Of a DNA stretch of 64,000 nt, positions 57,601 through 64,000 are shown piece after piece. The notes below the pieces were generated by a model, which worked only from the letters and a program-made list of their open reading frames with translations, searched no databases and was not told where the DNA came from. Position 1 is the stretch's first letter, and every line of letters starts with the position of its first letter. A program made the translations under genes and the position numbers. The DNA is taken from NCBI GenBank assembly GCA_026545225.1, contig CM048848.1:15365353-15429352 (forward strand), written 5' to 3'. The stretch is from Cornus controversa. Taxonomy: Eukaryota; Streptophyta; Magnoliopsida; Cornales; Cornaceae.

Positions 57601-58993
57601 CCAAAAGGTTCTTACTTGTATCTCGGTACTAGGCTACTAGCATTAAGGTCTAGCATATGTCAGTGAATGTCCTCAAAATTTGGTTCAAAAGAGGAACAAA
57701 AACCGAGATCAAAATAGGGCCTTCCGATGGCATTTTTGTATTTATCTGAGGTGGTCAAATGGTCACAGTCTATTTAAGGCCATTTTTAAGCTGCATTAGG
57801 TTTATTATGACTCCAGAAAACTTGTGTTAACCACCATCTACTCTAAAAGGTGAGGTTTGAACTCGAGACCTTCGGCTCTGATACCATGTTAACAACCATC
57901 TACTCTAAAAGCTTATGCTATTAGAGAGGGTGTAACTTTAATATTTAAATCCTTGAACACACCCCCTCATGTGGCTTTTTTTTTGGTCCAATACGTGTTT
58001 CAATTTTAATTATCCGGGTGACGGTGGGGTTTGAACTCTAGACCTTTGGCTTTGATCTAAAAGCTTAAGCTGTTAGAGAGGGTGTAACTTAAATATATAA
58101 ATCCTTCAACAACTTGATTAAGTCAAAAGGCTTGTTGGGACTTCCTATCGGAACCAATATCCAATTAGTTTGATTTCTATCACGACTAATGAAGGACTTG
58201 GACTGAGTACTGATGCAAACTGCTATTGGTTTTGAAAATCTGCTGCCTTGCCCTCAAGAAATGAGTTGTCGAGTAAATGTAGATGGAAGATGTCCATGAG
58301 GCCATATGTCATTTACTTGTGGTCTTATGCAAAACTGAAAATACTATAGTTTGTCAGATATCTAGCAAGTCTAATAACATTCGTTACATATCTCCTGTTT
58401 ATGCAGCTATGATTTCGCATTTGTTGATGCTGAGAAGCGAATGTATCAGGAATACTTTGAACTGCTGCTACAACTGGTTAGACCACAGTATAAGCTTCAA
58501 ACATTCCATCTTGATCTATATACACCGTGTAGTTTTATGGGTCTGTTATAATTAATTATTCAGTTTTGTCGTAGCAGTTTGTGAGAGTATAACTTAATTT
58601 TTTTAGTCTCCTGTTGCAGGTGAGGATTGGGGGTGTTATTGTGATTGATAATGTCCTCTGGCACGGCAAAGTTGCTGATCCACTGGTAAATAAATGAGAC
58701 TATAAACTTTGGCCGTTTGAGATATTGCTTAATTTCAACTTGCGTCTGTTGAATAGGTAAAAGACTCGAAGACTATCAGCATAAGGAATTTCAATAGAAG
58801 TTTAATGGAGGACAACCGTGTAAGCATCAGTATGGTGAGTGTAAGAGCTTTTCCTTTGAATCTACCGTGTTTTGAGCAACTCAGTCTAATTTATCCATAA
58901 CTGTTAAACTCAGTCTAATTTATCCATAACTGTTAAACGATTGAATTTTAGGTACCCATAGGTGACGGCATGACAATATGTCGGAAAAGATGA
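30656..58993 (+). CDS. Caffeoyl-CoA-type (cation-dependent) O-methyltransferase, split over 28 kb
   Basis: Nine coding exons: 30656-30958, 31115-31168, 47313-47396, 53061-53186, 53362-53429, 58407-58476, 58620-58685, 58757-58834 and 58952-58993. They sum to 296 codons plus stop with no frame break; all introns are GT-AG. The first 80 or so residues look like an organelle-targeting extension; the rest is a Methyltransf_3 domain. Residues seen: SAM motif I ([12 protein letters not shown], 140-151), acidic ribose contact ACERD (Glu168), metal ligands Asp219 (FVDAEK), Asp245 and Asn246 (IDNVLWHG), with the same 26-residue spacing as in alfalfa CCoAOMT. It resembles the Arabidopsis At3g62000 group, whose substrate I do not know. 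An upstream in-frame ATG exists at 30566; 30656 has the better context. Introns 2 (16,144 bp), 3 (5,664 bp) and 5 (4,977 bp) are filled with transposons. The donor of intron 2 (CAG|GTTTTT) is weak. Confidence 0.9.
31169..32510. other. Start of giant intron 2, no gene
   Basis: It is AT-rich. Between about 31780 and 32160 there is a loosely periodic region (GGTGACC or GGTGATC followed by TAGGGAA- or CGGAGAA-like words every 50-60 bases) that looks like a decayed minisatellite or subterminal array. No terminus or coding motif was recognised. Confidence 0.4.
32511..32795 (-). mobile_element. Two truncated gypsy LTR ends
   Basis: The LTR-end motif TGTCAC appears at 32511 (TGTCACACCTTGATTTCC) and again at 32695 (TGTCACGCCCCAAATTCC), each followed by similar words (CCCGAGG or CCCGGAAGGG, then ATGGAAA). 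The second runs into a sequence ending GCTTTGATACTAAGC (32781-32795), a decayed primer-binding site next to the third LTR at 32796. These look like remnants of stacked or recombined gypsy LTRs. Confidence 0.55.
32796..33140 (-). mobile_element. Gypsy LTR, left part (interrupted by copia)
   Basis: It begins TGTCACCCCGACTTCCGAC on the plus strand, directly after a decayed primer-binding site, so this is the inner end of a minus-orientation 5' LTR. It is cut at 33140 by a copia element and resumes at 38054. Confidence 0.6.
33141..38053 (-). mobile_element. Full-length Ty1/copia retrotransposon (4.9 kb)
   Basis: LTRs of 266 bp at 33141-33406 and 37788-38053 differ at about 10 positions (about 96% identical). 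Target duplication ATATA on both sides (33136-33140 and 38054-38058). Primer-binding site TATCAGAGCCAAG (minus) follows the 5' LTR, and a polypurine tract (TTTGAGGGGGGC) precedes the 3' LTR. It is inserted in a gypsy LTR, within intron 2 of the O-methyltransferase gene, antisense to that gene. Confidence 0.95.
33414..37524 (-). pseudogene. Copia gag-pol of the 33.1-38.1 kb element, with stops and frameshifts
   Basis: The start codon is at 37524. In order: Gag ([23 protein letters not shown]), two CCHC knuckles ([14 protein letters not shown] and [14 protein letters not shown], about 36820-36710), protease ([11 protein letters not shown], about 36500; Leu replaces the Ser or Thr of the DSG/DTG triad), GAG-pre-integrase (HRRLGH), integrase ([28 protein letters not shown]), RT ([27 protein letters not shown] about 34360) and RNase H ([26 protein letters not shown]). 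I count stops near 37430, 36073, 35692, 34634 and 33795, and shifts near 35400 and 34000. All domains are present, but no full polyprotein can be made. Confidence 0.9.
38054..39848 (-). mobile_element. Gypsy LTR, right part
   Basis: It continues the LTR interrupted at 33140. It contains the block GTGAGCAACCGACTAGCTCA, then CGACTCGATGCAACC and TACATGAAATGCAATC near 38170-38250, which recurs in diverged form in the next piece (40440-40520). It ends near 39848 (TATAGGTCTCACTCAACA). No coding sequence was found. Confidence 0.55.
39849..40906 (-). mobile_element. Second gypsy LTR-like piece with internal short repeats
   Basis: It shares the TACATGAAATGCAAC block with the preceding LTR. From about 40640 to 40900 it holds at least six loose repeats of GATTGGCCAACTCCGAATAT. 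A separate short motif pair (ATTACGATTCATTG / GGAATTACGATTCATCG) occurs near 39920 and 40075. It ends abruptly at a copia integrase fragment (40907). Confidence 0.5.
40907..43611 (+). pseudogene. 5'-truncated Ty1/copia pol (integrase-RT-RNase H), plus strand
   Basis: It begins inside integrase ([17 protein letters not shown]; a TDTAQQNG box follows at about 41175) without gag or protease. RT follows ([33 protein letters not shown], about 42195-42320; YVDD about 42655) and RNase H (DADWAS about 43145, [10 protein letters not shown] about 43515). Stops and frameshifts are frequent (for example 41204, 42618, 42840, 43068 and 43221). A polypurine tract (GCTTGAGGGGGAGT) precedes the LTR at 43612. 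There is no 5' LTR: the left end abuts gypsy LTR sequence. Confidence 0.88.
43612..43899 (+). mobile_element. 3' LTR of the truncated copia element, cut by a TRIM
   Basis: It starts TGTTGGGGAATCC directly after the polypurine tract. It contains a TATATA box region near 43803. A TRIM element begins at 43900, so the LTR may continue beyond 44154, but its end was not identified. Confidence 0.7.
43900..44149 (+). mobile_element. TRIM retrotransposon (250 bp) with target duplication
   Basis: Terminal repeats of 73-74 bp at 43900-43972 and 44076-44149 (TGTTGAAGGATTT...GTTGTCAACA and TGTTGAACGATTT...GTTGTCAACA). A primer-binding site (TGGTATCGAAGCC) starts directly after the first, and a purine tract (CGCGAGGGAGCG) precedes the second. 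The 5-bp flanks are identical (GAATT at 43895-43899 and 44150-44154). There is no coding capacity, as expected for a terminal-repeat retrotransposon in miniature. Confidence 0.95.
44321..44572 (+). mobile_element. 5' LTR of another Ty1/copia element (family C)
   Basis: 252 bp, TGTTGGAGAATC...TCTGTTTACA, directly followed by the primer-binding site TGGTATCAGAGC (44573-44584). No matching 3' LTR occurs in the window. The sequence differs from the LTR at 43612. Confidence 0.88.
44850..45550 (+). pseudogene. Copia gag, truncated (family C)
   Basis: Gag motifs follow the LTR and primer site: [13 protein letters not shown] (about 44900), [12 protein letters not shown] (45030-45070), FINFLAG-type [13 protein letters not shown] (about 45345) and [11 protein letters not shown] (about 45420). 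There are frame breaks near 45150 and 45470. Similarity is lost near 45550; protease, integrase and RT are missing, so this is a 3'-truncated insertion. Confidence 0.82.
45551..46638. other. Intron 2, unremarkable AT-rich stretch
   Basis: No gene, LTR or terminal repeat recognised. It has A/T homopolymers and a short (AT)n at about 46168-46180. Confidence 0.5.
46639..46782. mobile_element. Foldback (MITE-like) palindrome, 144 bp
   Basis: The two arms of about 63 bases are near-perfect reverse complements. The outer ends read GAGAAATTATTAGG on both strands, then GGGACCATGTGGTC; the inner ends read CAACAAGCCATGCAACCA. Almost nothing separates the arms. No obvious target duplication was found. 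RNA of this region would form a long hairpin. Confidence 0.88.
47440..47560 (+). mobile_element. Probable tRNA-derived SINE (copy 2)
   Basis: It resembles the SINE at 52924-53028: AGTGGTATCTGCTCC near the start (A-box position), GTGGGAGGTTGAGAGC, then a B-box-like CTCAAGTCCCTATTG and GGCATAGTGGGCGTGTG, followed by a T-rich tail. Target duplications were not resolved. It lies 40 bases inside intron 3. Confidence 0.6.
48194..48791. mobile_element. Non-autonomous DNA transposon with long imperfect terminal repeats (Mutator-like)
   Basis: The left end (GGTTAAAGTGCAAATATCCC) and the reverse complement of the right end (GGGTAAAATGCAACCCCC) match. Both continue inward with ATAGTGTATATAACCCC and ATTGTGCATATTACCCC. 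Internal copies of the same words occur at 48325 and 48550. Long, degenerate terminal repeats suggest a MULE-type MITE. A 9-bp target duplication was not evident. Confidence 0.6.
49090..50740 (-). pseudogene. Copia family B RT-RNase H (3' part of pol), broken
   Basis: Read leftwards from 50740: RT ([34 protein letters not shown] about 50430-50360; YVDD about 50030; [12 protein letters not shown] about 49920) and RNase H ([19 protein letters not shown] about 49550; [10 protein letters not shown] about 49420). Stops and frameshifts occur near 50300, 50200 and 49798, and at 49310 where the catalytic region continues out of frame. It joins the integrase piece at 51935 once the solo LTR is removed. 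Confidence 0.85.
50741..51934 (-). mobile_element. Solo LTR of copia family A
   Basis: 1194 bp, related over its length to the LTRs at 18-1166 and 2051-3132. On the plus strand it runs TGTGAATTGCGAGG...ATATCTCACA. Both flanks carry CAAGA (50736-50740 and 51935-51939), an exact 5-bp target duplication. No internal region is attached, so LTR-LTR recombination has removed it. It is nested in copia family B. It keeps the GGACCGGTCC motifs of the family. Confidence 0.95.
51935..52616 (-). pseudogene. Copia family B integrase remnant
   Basis: Minus-strand integrase C-terminal sequence: a QQNG-type box at about 52590, a stop at about 52500, [10 protein letters not shown] (about 52350), HKCIFLGYS (about 52300), then a Pro-rich linker (52250-52014, ending [10 protein letters not shown]). 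The integrase box lies almost directly against the primer-binding site, which shows that the element's gag, protease and early integrase were deleted. Confidence 0.8.
52924..53028 (+). mobile_element. tRNA-derived SINE (105 bp) with 17-bp target duplication, next to a splice site
   Basis: A-box-like TAGCCTAGTGGTATCT and B-box-like GAGGGTTCAAGTCCC in the order and spacing of a tRNA promoter. The perfect flanks GAAAATGAAACAACAAT (52907-52923 and 53029-53045) are the long target duplications made by LINE-driven retroposition. The element ends 32 bases before exon 4 of the O-methyltransferase gene. Confidence 0.93.
53432..54814. other. Start of intron 5, no gene
   Basis: AT-rich DNA with several very short ORFs and no family motifs. 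I recognised no repeat termini. Confidence 0.45.
54815..55445 (-). mobile_element. LINE (L1-type) 3' end, 5'-truncated
   Basis: On the minus strand it ends in poly(A) (T run at 54815-54827). Upstream it encodes part of the zinc-binding domain of plant LINE reverse transcriptases: a C-x2-C-type cluster, [21 protein letters not shown] (about 55230-55140), with intact Cys/His spacing but stops nearby. The target duplication was not resolved. Confidence 0.75.
56200..57580 (-). pseudogene. Decayed copia RT-RNase H fragment in intron 5
   Basis: Minus strand: RT box [12 protein letters not shown] (about 57155), an NVEMAF region, Pro-rich linker words, and RNase H words (about 56600-56450, around the usual EAEYRA region). 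Many stops and shifts. No LTR was confidently identified, although a GA-rich stretch near 56100 could be the remains of a 3' end. Confidence 0.7.
57826..58111 (-). mobile_element. Rearranged TRIM dimer with target duplication
   Basis: Same family as 43900-44149, opposite orientation. It has one complete central terminal repeat (57887-57959) with primer site TGGTATCAGAGCC on one side and purine tract (ATGAGGGGGTG) on the other, plus two truncated outer terminal repeats (57826-57849 and about 58055-58111). The whole is flanked by ACTTG (57821-57825 and 58112-58116). The exact duplication at the outer ends shows the LTR-internal-LTR-internal-LTR array belongs to one insertion. Confidence 0.88.
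58880..58937. repeat. Two-copy tandem repeat, 29-bp unit
   Basis: CTCAGTCTAATTTATCCATA, then ACTGTTAAA, repeated exactly twice in intron 8 of the O-methyltransferase gene, just before the last exon. Confidence 0.9.
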
Positions 58994-61374
58994 TTTTATG
59001 ATAACAGACTCGTAGCATTACATTGGTTCAACAACCTTTTCTAATGGTGAATCCTCAGCATACACTAGCACCATGCAACAGAAGCTCCCTTGGTGCGAAT
59101 GATTAGAAAGGTTAATGCATGTATATGCTAATTGGAAGCTGTTAAATGTGAATACTTGCCAAGCTGCCAGTAAAATTCACAGCTTCATCTCCATACGTGC
59201 CTGCCAACTGGAGGAATGGTCTCCGTTTTCATACATATTAAGGTTTATCAACATAGCCACATTGCATTGGCCTAGAGAGTTACATATATTATGGTCTGCG
59301 TTCAGTCTTGAACCTTAAACATTCGTGTTATAATTTGCAGGGTTGAAACTTGAGATCAATTAATCAAACTGGACGGCCAAAAAGATTTTAGAATTTGTTG
59401 ATTCAGTAATATAGTTGCTGTAATAAAAGAAGTCCCAGCTGAGTTAAATACGCATTGCTACTTTATCAACATTGAGGACACCTCCTTAGAATGATTATAG
59501 GAAATTTGAATTTATGCTCACACATGGAGCTTTACTAGTTGGAAAATGATGTGGTTTAAGATCTTGTAAACGGATTGTAGCCGAGTTGGAGACTGCTGCT
59601 GGTTAATTTCTAGCTGCTTAGGGGGCGTAAGTTCTGAACCTCCTCTTTCATTGTCATTCAGAGTTGCCTTAATTGGAGTCCTTCAAATGGTGCTTCTCCA
59701 AATCAAGACGAACATGGCTTCTCACAACCTGATGGTGATGGAAATCAAAAGACAAAGTTTTCAGTCCAGTGTAATTAAATTTGGTTTTGAAGGTGATTCT
59801 ATCATATGTTCTTTTATGGCATTTAGATGAGTTTATTAAATGGTCATCCAGATCATACACCGCGTGAATGTTCAAGTTCTACGTATTTCTAGTAGCAATT
59901 TCTACATTTGAAAGCAGAGCAAGGTTTGTTTTACTTAATATATATATATATTTGCTGGTTGCAGCATTAAAACAAGTCTTGTTCAGCTAACGTGGAAAGG
60001 CCTATCTGTCACATCTGCTATGTAATTCGTTGTGATTGAACAGTGATACAACGCTGCTTATATCCAAAAAATTGAGATGATTAATCCAACCTCACCTCAC
60101 CTCACGAGTGGTGCATAATTGTTTTCAAGTAGATTATCTTATGGGGAAGAGCTGACGTACTCTGATTTGATTAGTGGTTGACGTGTTAGGGTCGTTATCT
60201 AGTATTATAAATGAGAGTTTGAGCCAGTTACTTTACAGAATATCAAAGTTGAGGTGTATCTCGTGTTCTCTCTCCTTAAGATCACACTGTAGCCAAATCT
60301 GAATTTGATTAATTAATTAATTAATTTATTTATTTTGAATAAGCTCACGAGATTGATTCTTGTGTGCATTAAGCCGTTACAGGTGAAAGCACTCCCGTGA
60401 GTGAATCGGTGATGCCTTTTTCAAACTTGGAATACCAAAAATGATTAATTTGTCTAGTCTCTTCTATTACAAGTGTTGAATTTGAATAATAATAATAATA
60501 ATAATAATAATAGTAGTAATAGTAATAGTAATAGTGGCTTTTTCCAAATTTGGAATAATATTTAAGTAATTCTATTTAACTATGATTTAATGTGTTTCAA
60601 AAGAGGTTTTAACAGAATTAAATTATACTGTGTTTAATCATAATTTAATTGCACGACTGAATGAGAGAAGATTATTTCACTCCTATTTCATTTATATTGA
60701 AAAATTATCACTTTATTTTTAATATATATATGTCTAAAAATTATAATTTTATCATTACTCAAATTATTGAAAGAATGTAATTTGAATAATTTATTTCAAT
60801 GTGTTAAAAAAAAAATTTAAATCAGTTTAAATAGTGATTGAATATAAAATAACGGAAATAAATAAACAAGCTTACGTCAAAATCAAATTAAAAAATAATT
60901 AAATATAAATGAACGGATATAAATGAATTGAAATTTGCATGCAAGACACCATCTCAGAAGCCATGCAAGACAGGGAGGACCACCAAAAATCAAATAAAAT
61001 AAAAAAGACAATGACATGGTGGCTTGACTTGGTGGTGCGAGACAGAAAGGGTCACATCACATGAATTTAAACAACGCTCATGTCACCAAAAGTAAAATAA
61101 AAAGACAATGACTTGGTAGTTGCCAGTTGGTAATAATTAATTAATTAATTAATTATTAAGGCGGAGATCAATTATTTATTTATTTATTAATCGTATGTTT
61201 GGTTGTTGGATGTCTTAATTAAGGAATGAAGGCTGAGAATGTGATCCTCGATGGTATCACTCTGTCACGAGACTCACGAGAAGTGAAGAGAAGAGAAGAG
61301 AAGAGTAGAGTAGTAGTAATTATTTTAGGTCCCAATTGCATTGAAGGCTTGTTGGTCCTCCTCCTTTCCATTCC
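58994..61374. other. 3' region of the O-methyltransferase gene and intergenic spacer
   Basis: No further coding sequence recognised. It contains the 3' UTR (end not fixed), a trinucleotide tract (AAT/AGT)n at 60484-60534, (TTAA)n-like runs near 60308 and 61137-61160, and a twice-occurring phrase AAAAAGACAATGAC (about 61000 and 61096). Confidence 0.5.
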
Positions 61375-61700
61375 ATGGCGAATAATGTGGTGGCGGTGGC
61401 CACCGTCTTCCTCCTCCACCTCGTCGCTCTCTTCTCCTTTTCGGATGCTGCAAAAGCAAGACACTCTTCTCCTTCTTCTAATACCACTGTAAAACAACAT
61501 TTGCTACGCTTCGATGACAGAAAAGGGGAGTTTAGAATACTGCAAGTGGCTGATATGCACTATGCGGACGGCAAGATCACGCCTTGCCTTGACGTCTTGC
61601 CCAAACAGGTTCCCACTTGCTCCGATCTTAATACTACCGCCTTCATCCACCGCATGATCCTTGCCGAGAAACCTCACCTCATCGTTTTCACCGGTACGCT

Positions 61701-61736
<36 letters not shown>

Positions 61737-63302
61737 CTTATAACGCATTCAATGTCGTTTCTATGCTATGCTAGCTACACTTGGATGATAATTGAATGGA
61801 TTATTTGAAATGAATCAATTTAGTTCAGCTTAAATTTAAAATTACTGTGTTATGCTCCACTACTATATTATGCATAAATTGATCAATTTTAAAGAATTAT
61901 TATTGTATTCTTTTTTGGGTTTCAGAGAATTATTATATTATGCATAAATCCATTTGGTCCATCTATTTATACAAATTTATCATTGATTTTTGCACAATTT
62001 TTAAGATTCAAAAAAGGTAAAAAAAGCACACGTATATAGAATCATATTGTTATAATACCCAGTACTAATTCAAGTGTCTACTAATCGTCAGTCAAATATC
62101 CCTGAAAAAAACACTTTCCAATCTTGAGCATCAGCATGAATCAATGTTAACATATGTGGGTATTTACCGGGTTGGAGTGCAGGGGATAACATCTTCGGGT
62201 TTGATGCAACGGATGCACCAAAATCCATGGATGCTGCATTTGCTCCCGCAACATCATCTAACATCCCATGGGCTGCTGTTCTGGGAAACCATGACCAAGA
62301 ATCCACCCTGTCAAGGGAAGATGTGATGAAATATATTGTTGGCATGAAGCACACCTTGTCTCAGATCAATCCTCCGGATGCCCACGTCATTGATGGTTTT
62401 GGAAACTACAACCTGGAAGTCCACGGGGTTGAAGGTTCGAATTTTGTAAATAAATCACTTCTCAATCTCTACTTCCTTGACAGTGGGGATTACTCCACGG
62501 TTCCCTCCATCCCCGGCTACGGCTGGATCAAACCATCCCAGCAATTTTGGTTTCAACGCACTTCTATGAAGCTTCAGGTACTAACCTCAGTTTTTGTTTA
62601 CTTAGAGTTCTAATATAGTTTTAGGTGCATTGATTTGTCTCAGTTCTACCATCCAACAATACACATTCTCATTTAGTCAACTGCTCTTTCTCTCTCTCTC
62701 TATGATCAACTATGGCCTCCATGATGCTACAGAGAAGACTGACTTCCAGTTAATTTTATGCACTAATAATAATCTGTTAATTATTTTTCCATTGTCCTTT
62801 TTTAATGCAGAGAGCATACATGAGCAAGCCAGAGGCTCAGAAGGCTCCTGCTCCCGGCATTGCATACTTCCACATTCCATTGCCTGAATATGCGAGCTTT
62901 GATTCATCAAATTTCACAGGTGTGAGACAGGAAGGCATTAGCTCTGCTTCTGTAAACTCTGGCTTCTTCACAACCATGGTGGAAGCTGGGGATGTGAAGG
63001 CTGTTTTCACTGGCCATGATCACATCAATGACTTCTGTGGTGAGCTGACTGGTATACACCTCTGTTATGCTGGAGGTTTCGGTTATCATGCTTATGGGAA
63101 GGCTGGATGGACAAGGAGGGCGAGGGTGGTTGTAGCCTCTTTGGAAAGAACAGCAAAGGGAGGTTGGGGAGCAGTCAAGTCTATCAAAACATGGAAGCGC
63201 CTTGATGATGCAGATCTCACTGCTATTGACGGTCAGGTGCTTTGGAGCAAGACCTCTTCCAGTAAGCTTCTTTTGAATGCCTTCTTCCCTCTATGGCACT
63301 AG
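61375..63302 (+). CDS. PAP29: Purple acid phosphatase-like metallophosphatase (PAP29 type)
   Basis: Three exons, 61375-61693, 62183-62577 and 62811-63302, coding 401 residues (the family is usually about 390). A hydrophobic signal peptide (about residues 5-26) predicts entry to the secretory pathway. The calcineurin-like metallophosphatase motifs are all present: DMH (Asp60/His62), GDN (Asp108, its codon reached across the first intron), GNHD (Asn142/His143), His259 (YFHIPL) and GHDH (His307/His309). The Arabidopsis relative is annotated 'probable inactive', yet the metal ligands are all retained here, so catalytic competence is plausible. The expected reaction is hydrolysis of phosphate monoesters outside the cell or in the vacuole; the substrate is unknown. 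Intron 1 starts almost directly with a (CT)n tract (61707-61733). The gene appears intact. Confidence 0.9.
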
Positions 63303-63417
63303 TCTCTCCGGTACATCCTAGAGTAGGGCTGCAAATGAACCAAGCCAAACTTGGGATTGTACGGGCTCGCTCGCTAAAACTAAAAAGTTCAGGCTCGGCT
63401 CGAACTCATTAACAAAC

Positions 63418-63449
<32 letters not shown>

Positions 63450-64000
63450 GGCGGGCTCTCGCGCCAGTATACATGTACCTACTCACTAACCATTTTGACT
63501 GGTAGAAAATTGCCTCTGATCTCCTCTGTGACTTCCAATCTCCATCATCTGTCTCTGAGCTCTCCTCATACAACTTAATGTGCTCATGATACACCAGCAC
63601 TCACTCACAATGTGAGATATGGTGCATGTGAGAGATAAGCTTGCAATAGATGGTGGTGTAAGGTAGTCATTTAGGTTATCGGTGGAAAGGGGTTGTCAGT
63701 ATGGTGCTTGGGTGGAGGGACGCAACCGCATTTCATTGGGTCTGGTGGAGAAAAGAGATGTTTGGGACTAGGGTTTGATGTGTTTTTCTCTGTTAAGGGA
63801 TATGATCCTATGTGGGAATCTAGATTGCTTGTAATTACAAATCCAACAGTTCGTACTGATATCCATAATGAGCTAATGGGCTTTCTTTGTGGGATGAGGT
63901 AATGAACATAAAAGAGCATAACGGGCTGGAGTTTTTCCTGAACTTGATATTATATGGACAAAACTATTCAGTACAAGAAATTCAAATCTTATGAACCTTA
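63303..64000. other. 3' flank with a short repeat remnant
   Basis: A (TG)n tract lies at 63425-63449. Just before it, 63326-63410 carries words common in dispersed plant repeats (GGGCTGCAAATGAACCAAGCC, then AGGCTCGGCTCGAACTC), possibly an edge of a small DNA transposon. The last 350 bases hold no recognised gene; the open frame at 63693-63902 has no family motif. Confidence 0.45.

Noticed and set aside
63693-63902. Small plus-strand ORF after the phosphatase gene
   Set aside because: 69 codons, no recognisable motif, no splice or context support; a start without evidence of translation.

Overview
This window is nuclear DNA of a flowering plant, most likely a eudicot. The evidence is split genes with GT-AG introns, AT-rich spacers with many (AT)n microsatellites, plant-specific genes (a C20-gibberellin 2-oxidase, a caffeoyl-CoA-type O-methyltransferase, a PAP29-type phosphatase) and plant repeat families (Athila and other Ty3 elements, Ty1/copia, TRIM, CACTA, SINE, LINE). 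I cannot name the species.

Layout. (1) 1-17140 is a nested retrotransposon block. An old minus-strand Ty3/gypsy element (5' LTR from 15685, gag start codon at 15304) carries a complete 10.7-kb Athila-type element (4503-15235, 5-bp target duplication GTTAT) in its gag gene. It also carries a Ty1/copia element in its protease region. The copia element and the gypsy protease have been split by an inversion with a breakpoint near 1.3 kb. The Athila element lacks reverse transcriptase and RNase H: gag-protease runs in frame straight into integrase. A CACTA-type terminus lies at 16767. (2) 17.1-21.6 kb is a microsatellite-rich spacer, followed by a three-exon gibberellin 2-oxidase gene (21681-23065, +). 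(3) 23.1-28.0 kb holds duplicated non-coding DNA, then a two-exon minus-strand gene for an uncharacterised basic protein (28009-26622) with a Tourist-like MITE in its intron. (4) From about 28.7 kb, reading away from that gene, an O-methyltransferase gene (coding exons 30656-58993, +) spreads only 296 codons over 28 kb. Introns 2, 3 and 5 (16.1, 5.7 and 5.0 kb) are full of transposons: an intact-length copia, truncated copias, gypsy LTR pieces, a TRIM and a TRIM dimer with target duplications, a solo LTR nested in another copia, SINEs, a LINE tail and two foldback elements. All nine coding exons stay in frame. (5) 61375-63302 (+) is a three-exon PAP29-type metallophosphatase gene; the rest is spacer.

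The host genes belong to unrelated processes (gibberellin catabolism, small-molecule methylation, phosphate-ester metabolism), and I see no shared pathway. The unusual content is the structure of the repeats: recent insertions with exact target duplications, an RT-less element that was probably mobilised in trans, an inverted nested pair, and a gene that keeps an intact reading frame across heavily invaded introns.
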